A stretch of DNA of 33,937 nt from Oscillospiraceae bacterium (lineage in GTDB: Bacteria; Bacillota; Clostridia; Oscillospirales; Oscillospiraceae). Positions 32,395-33,937 of this stretch are shown here, in pieces. Numbering within the stretch: the stretch's first letter is position 1; the number at the start of each line of letters is the position of its first letter. A program made the position numbers and the translations under genes. The stretch lies in NCBI GenBank assembly GCA_017469795.1, contig JAFUFT010000057.1, positions 1 through 33,937 on the forward strand, read 5' to 3'. The notes under the pieces were generated by a model. It had not been told where the DNA came from. It made no database searches and saw only the letters and a list, made by a program, of their open reading frames with translations.

Positions 32395-32772
32395 ATGAAG
32401 CAAGTCATTTTTTCCGAAAAAGCCCCTGCCGCTGTCGGCCCCTATTCCCATGCCATCGACTGCGGAGATCTGGTGTTTCTGTCCGGTCAGGTCCCCCTGG
32501 TGCCGGAAACCGGTCTGATCGTCCAGGGTGGCATTGTGGAGCAGACCCGGCAAATGATGTCAAATATCCAGTCTGTTCTGGAGTCCTGCGGTCTCAAGTT
32601 TGAAAATGTGGTAAAGACCACCGTGTTCATGACCGACCTGAAGGACTTTACAACGTTCAACGAGATCTACGCAGAGTACTTCCCCGATCACCCGCCTGCC
32701 CGATCCTGTGTTCAGGTAGCCGCCCTTCCTAAGGGCGCGCTGGTGGAATGTGAGTGCGTTTGCGTGAAATAA
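32395..32772 (+). CDS. ridA: RidA family enamine/imine deaminase
   Basis: 125 residues, the size of the trimeric RidA (YjgF/YER057c) proteins. The N-terminal EKAPAAVGPYSHAI, the SGQVPLVPETG block and HPPARSCVQVAALPKGALVE (99-118) with Arg103 and the terminal acidic residues match active RidA. It hydrolyses reactive 2-aminoacrylate-type enamines in the cytoplasm. RBS AAGGAT, ATG start, 43 bases after the ABC-F gene and 13 bases before argF, so it is in one operon with both. Confidence 0.95.
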   Translation: MKQVIFSEKAPAAVGPYSHAIDCGDLVFLSGQVPLVPETGLIVQGGIVEQTRQMMSNIQSVLESCGLKFENVVKTTVFMTDLKDFTTFNEIYAEYFPDHPPARSCVQVAALPKGALVECECVCVK

Positions 32773-32785
32773 GGAGGTAACTGTC

Positions 32786-33784
32786 ATGCCTGTGAATCTC
32801 AAAGGCCGTTCTTTTTTGTCCCTGATGGACTTCTCCGCTGCGGAGATCCGTTATCTTCTGGATCTGAGCCACGATCTCAAATGCAAAAAACGCTCAGGGA
32901 TCCTCGGAAAAAGCCTGCGCGGAAAAAATGTAGTACTGCTGTTTGAAAAAACATCCACAAGGACCCGCTGCGCGTTTGAAACCGCCATTCATGACGAGGG
33001 CGGACAGGTTACCTATCTGGACGCCGGAAGCTCGCAAATGGGGAAAAAGGAATCCCTGGAGGACACAGCAAAAGTTCTGGGCCGCTTCTTTGACGGGATC
33101 GAATATCGTGGATATGAACAGTCTGTCGTTGAAGATCTGGCTAAATATTCCGGTGTTCCCGTGTTCAACGGCCTTACGGACGTGGATCACCCGACTCAGA
33201 TCCTCGCCGACATGATGACCATGGAAGAACACATTGCAAAGCCCCTGAAGGATTGTAAGGTGGTTTTTGTCGGTGACGTTCGAAACAATATGTGCTATGC
33301 CTGGATGTATGGCTGCGCGAAAATGGGCATGACATTCGTGGGATACGGGCCCAAAGCCCTAATTGATCAGGTGGATCCCGCAGTGCTCGAACGGGTCGCC
33401 GCAGTATCTGCGGAAACCGGAGCCTCTATCGTGCTCAGCGATGACATCTCTTCCATTGAGAACGCGGACGTGCTTTACAGCGACATTTGGGCATCCATGG
33501 GAGAGGAAGATCAAATACCTGCCCGGGCGGCGATGCTGTCTCCATACAGGATCACGAATGAGATGCTGGCAGCAACCGGAAATCCCAATGTTAAATTCAT
33601 GCACTGCCTGCCCTCTTTCCATGACTTTGAAACTGCTCTTGCGAAGGAGTGGATCGAAAAAGGCGTGGATATCCGGGAGGTTGCCGATGAGGTGTTCCGC
33701 GGTCCCAATTCCATCGTCTTTGACGAAGCGGAAAACCGGATGCACACCATCAAGGCCGTTCTTGTTGCGATGCTCGGCGCGTGA
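32786..33784 (+). CDS. argF: Ornithine carbamoyltransferase
   Basis: 332 residues, the usual length. Carbamoyl phosphate binding: STRTR (57-61) and HPTQ (135-138). Ornithine side: DIWASMGEE (233-241) and MHCLPSF (272-278), where Ser replaces the more usual Ala. It makes citrulline in arginine synthesis, or runs the reverse in arginine fermentation; arcA, arcC and other arg genes are not in the window, so the direction (argF or arcB) cannot be decided. RBS AGGAGGT, ATG start, last gene seen in the ABC-F/ridA operon. Confidence 0.95.
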   Translation: MPVNLKGRSFLSLMDFSAAEIRYLLDLSHDLKCKKRSGILGKSLRGKNVVLLFEKTSTRTRCAFETAIHDEGGQVTYLDAGSSQMGKKESLEDTAKVLGRFFDGIEYRGYEQSVVEDLAKYSGVPVFNGLTDVDHPTQILADMMTMEEHIAKPLKDCKVVFVGDVRNNMCYAWMYGCAKMGMTFVGYGPKALIDQVDPAVLERVAAVSAETGASIVLSDDISSIENADVLYSDIWASMGEEDQIPARAAMLSPYRITNEMLAATGNPNVKFMHCLPSFHDFETALAKEWIEKGVDIREVADEVFRGPNSIVFDEAENRMHTIKAVLVAMLGA

Positions 33785-33845
33785 GAGTTCCAAAGAAAAA
33801 GTAAGCGTCAAATATATCGTCGGTTAGCAATTGCTCTGAAAAGAT

Positions 33846-33898
33846 GAGATAATGTTCCGGGAAATTCTGAGAAGTCTCAGGAATTCTTGGAACATCTC
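33846..33898. promoter_or_regulatory. Imperfect inverted repeat ahead of the last gene start
   Basis: ATGTTCC (33852-33858) and GGAACAT (33889-33895) bracket an imperfect inner stem (TGAGA / TCTCA at 33868-33872 / 33875-33879). No T-run follows. It lies between argF and the next start, so it may be a weak terminator, a leader structure or an operator. A possible -10 GATAAT overlaps its left arm (33848-33853). The rest of 33785-33915 holds nothing I can name. Confidence 0.4.
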
Positions 33899-33915
33899 GT
33901 ATTGGAGGGGTCACA

Positions 33916-33937
33916 GTGGATGCGTGGGAGGCAAAGC
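33916..33937 (+). CDS. Probable start of a gene that runs off the right edge
   Basis: GTG at 33916 preceded by GGAGGGG at 33904-33910 opens MDAWEAK and then the window ends. ATG at 33920 in another frame (MRGRQS) is also at usable distance. Seven codons are too few to say what it encodes. Confidence 0.4.

Overview
The window looks like the chromosome of a spore-forming, moderately GC-rich Clostridia bacterium, probably of the Oscillospiraceae/Ruminococcaceae type. The basis is a clear forespore sigma factor (sigG) followed by a YlmC/YmxH-type sporulation gene, consensus sigma-A promoters, strong GGAGG ribosome binding sites, a CIRCE element, and several gene types typical of gut Firmicutes. 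The family assignment is inference from gene content. The window is densely coding with no gap over 300 bases. No tRNA, CRISPR array or prophage block was seen; the only rRNA-like or mobile RNA signal is a group II intron end at the left edge.

Layout. 1-134: 5' end of a class C group II intron on the minus strand, sitting just behind the terminator (139-170) of a beta-helix protein gene (178-2256, -). 2375-6344 (+): MATE exporter plus a TetM-like translation GTPase fused to a YacP/Rae1-type NYN nuclease. 6383-8379 (-): pncA-pncB nicotinamide salvage. 8581-9000 (+): cdd. 9026-12489 (-): HD-domain protein, TraX-like membrane protein and a divergent EF-G-like GTPase. 12700-15715 (-): rlmB followed by a membrane protein that looks like a catalytically dead P-type ATPase. 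15941-18781 (+): ftsH, then a ferredoxin-nitroreductase fusion. 18809-20294 (-): dusB followed by a sigma-2-like domain on a membrane anchor. 20464-22996 (+): HxxxDG acyltransferase, then sigG and ylmC. 23029-27019 (-): FHA-SEDS glycosyltransferase, class B PBP and folD. 27159-27314 (-): a 51-residue protein with its own consensus promoter and terminator. 27383-29296 (-): htpG under CIRCE. 29422-30633 (-): DUF815 AAA ATPase. 30753-33784 (+): ABC-F ATPase, ridA and ornithine carbamoyltransferase. 33916-33937: probable start of another gene.

How it fits together. Most genes are housekeeping: NAD and pyrimidine salvage, tRNA and rRNA modification, one-carbon metabolism, proteolysis, chaperone, cell wall synthesis and sporulation. 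Several are unusual variants of known machines: a ribosome-protection-like GTPase carrying an mRNA-nuclease domain, an EF-G paralogue with altered G motifs, an ABC-F protein with altered second-site ATPase motifs, a dead P-type ATPase, a sigma-2 domain on a membrane tether, and a SEDS enzyme with a phosphothreonine-reading domain. The best candidate for a poorly described system is the exporter plus GTPase-nuclease pair at 2437-6344.
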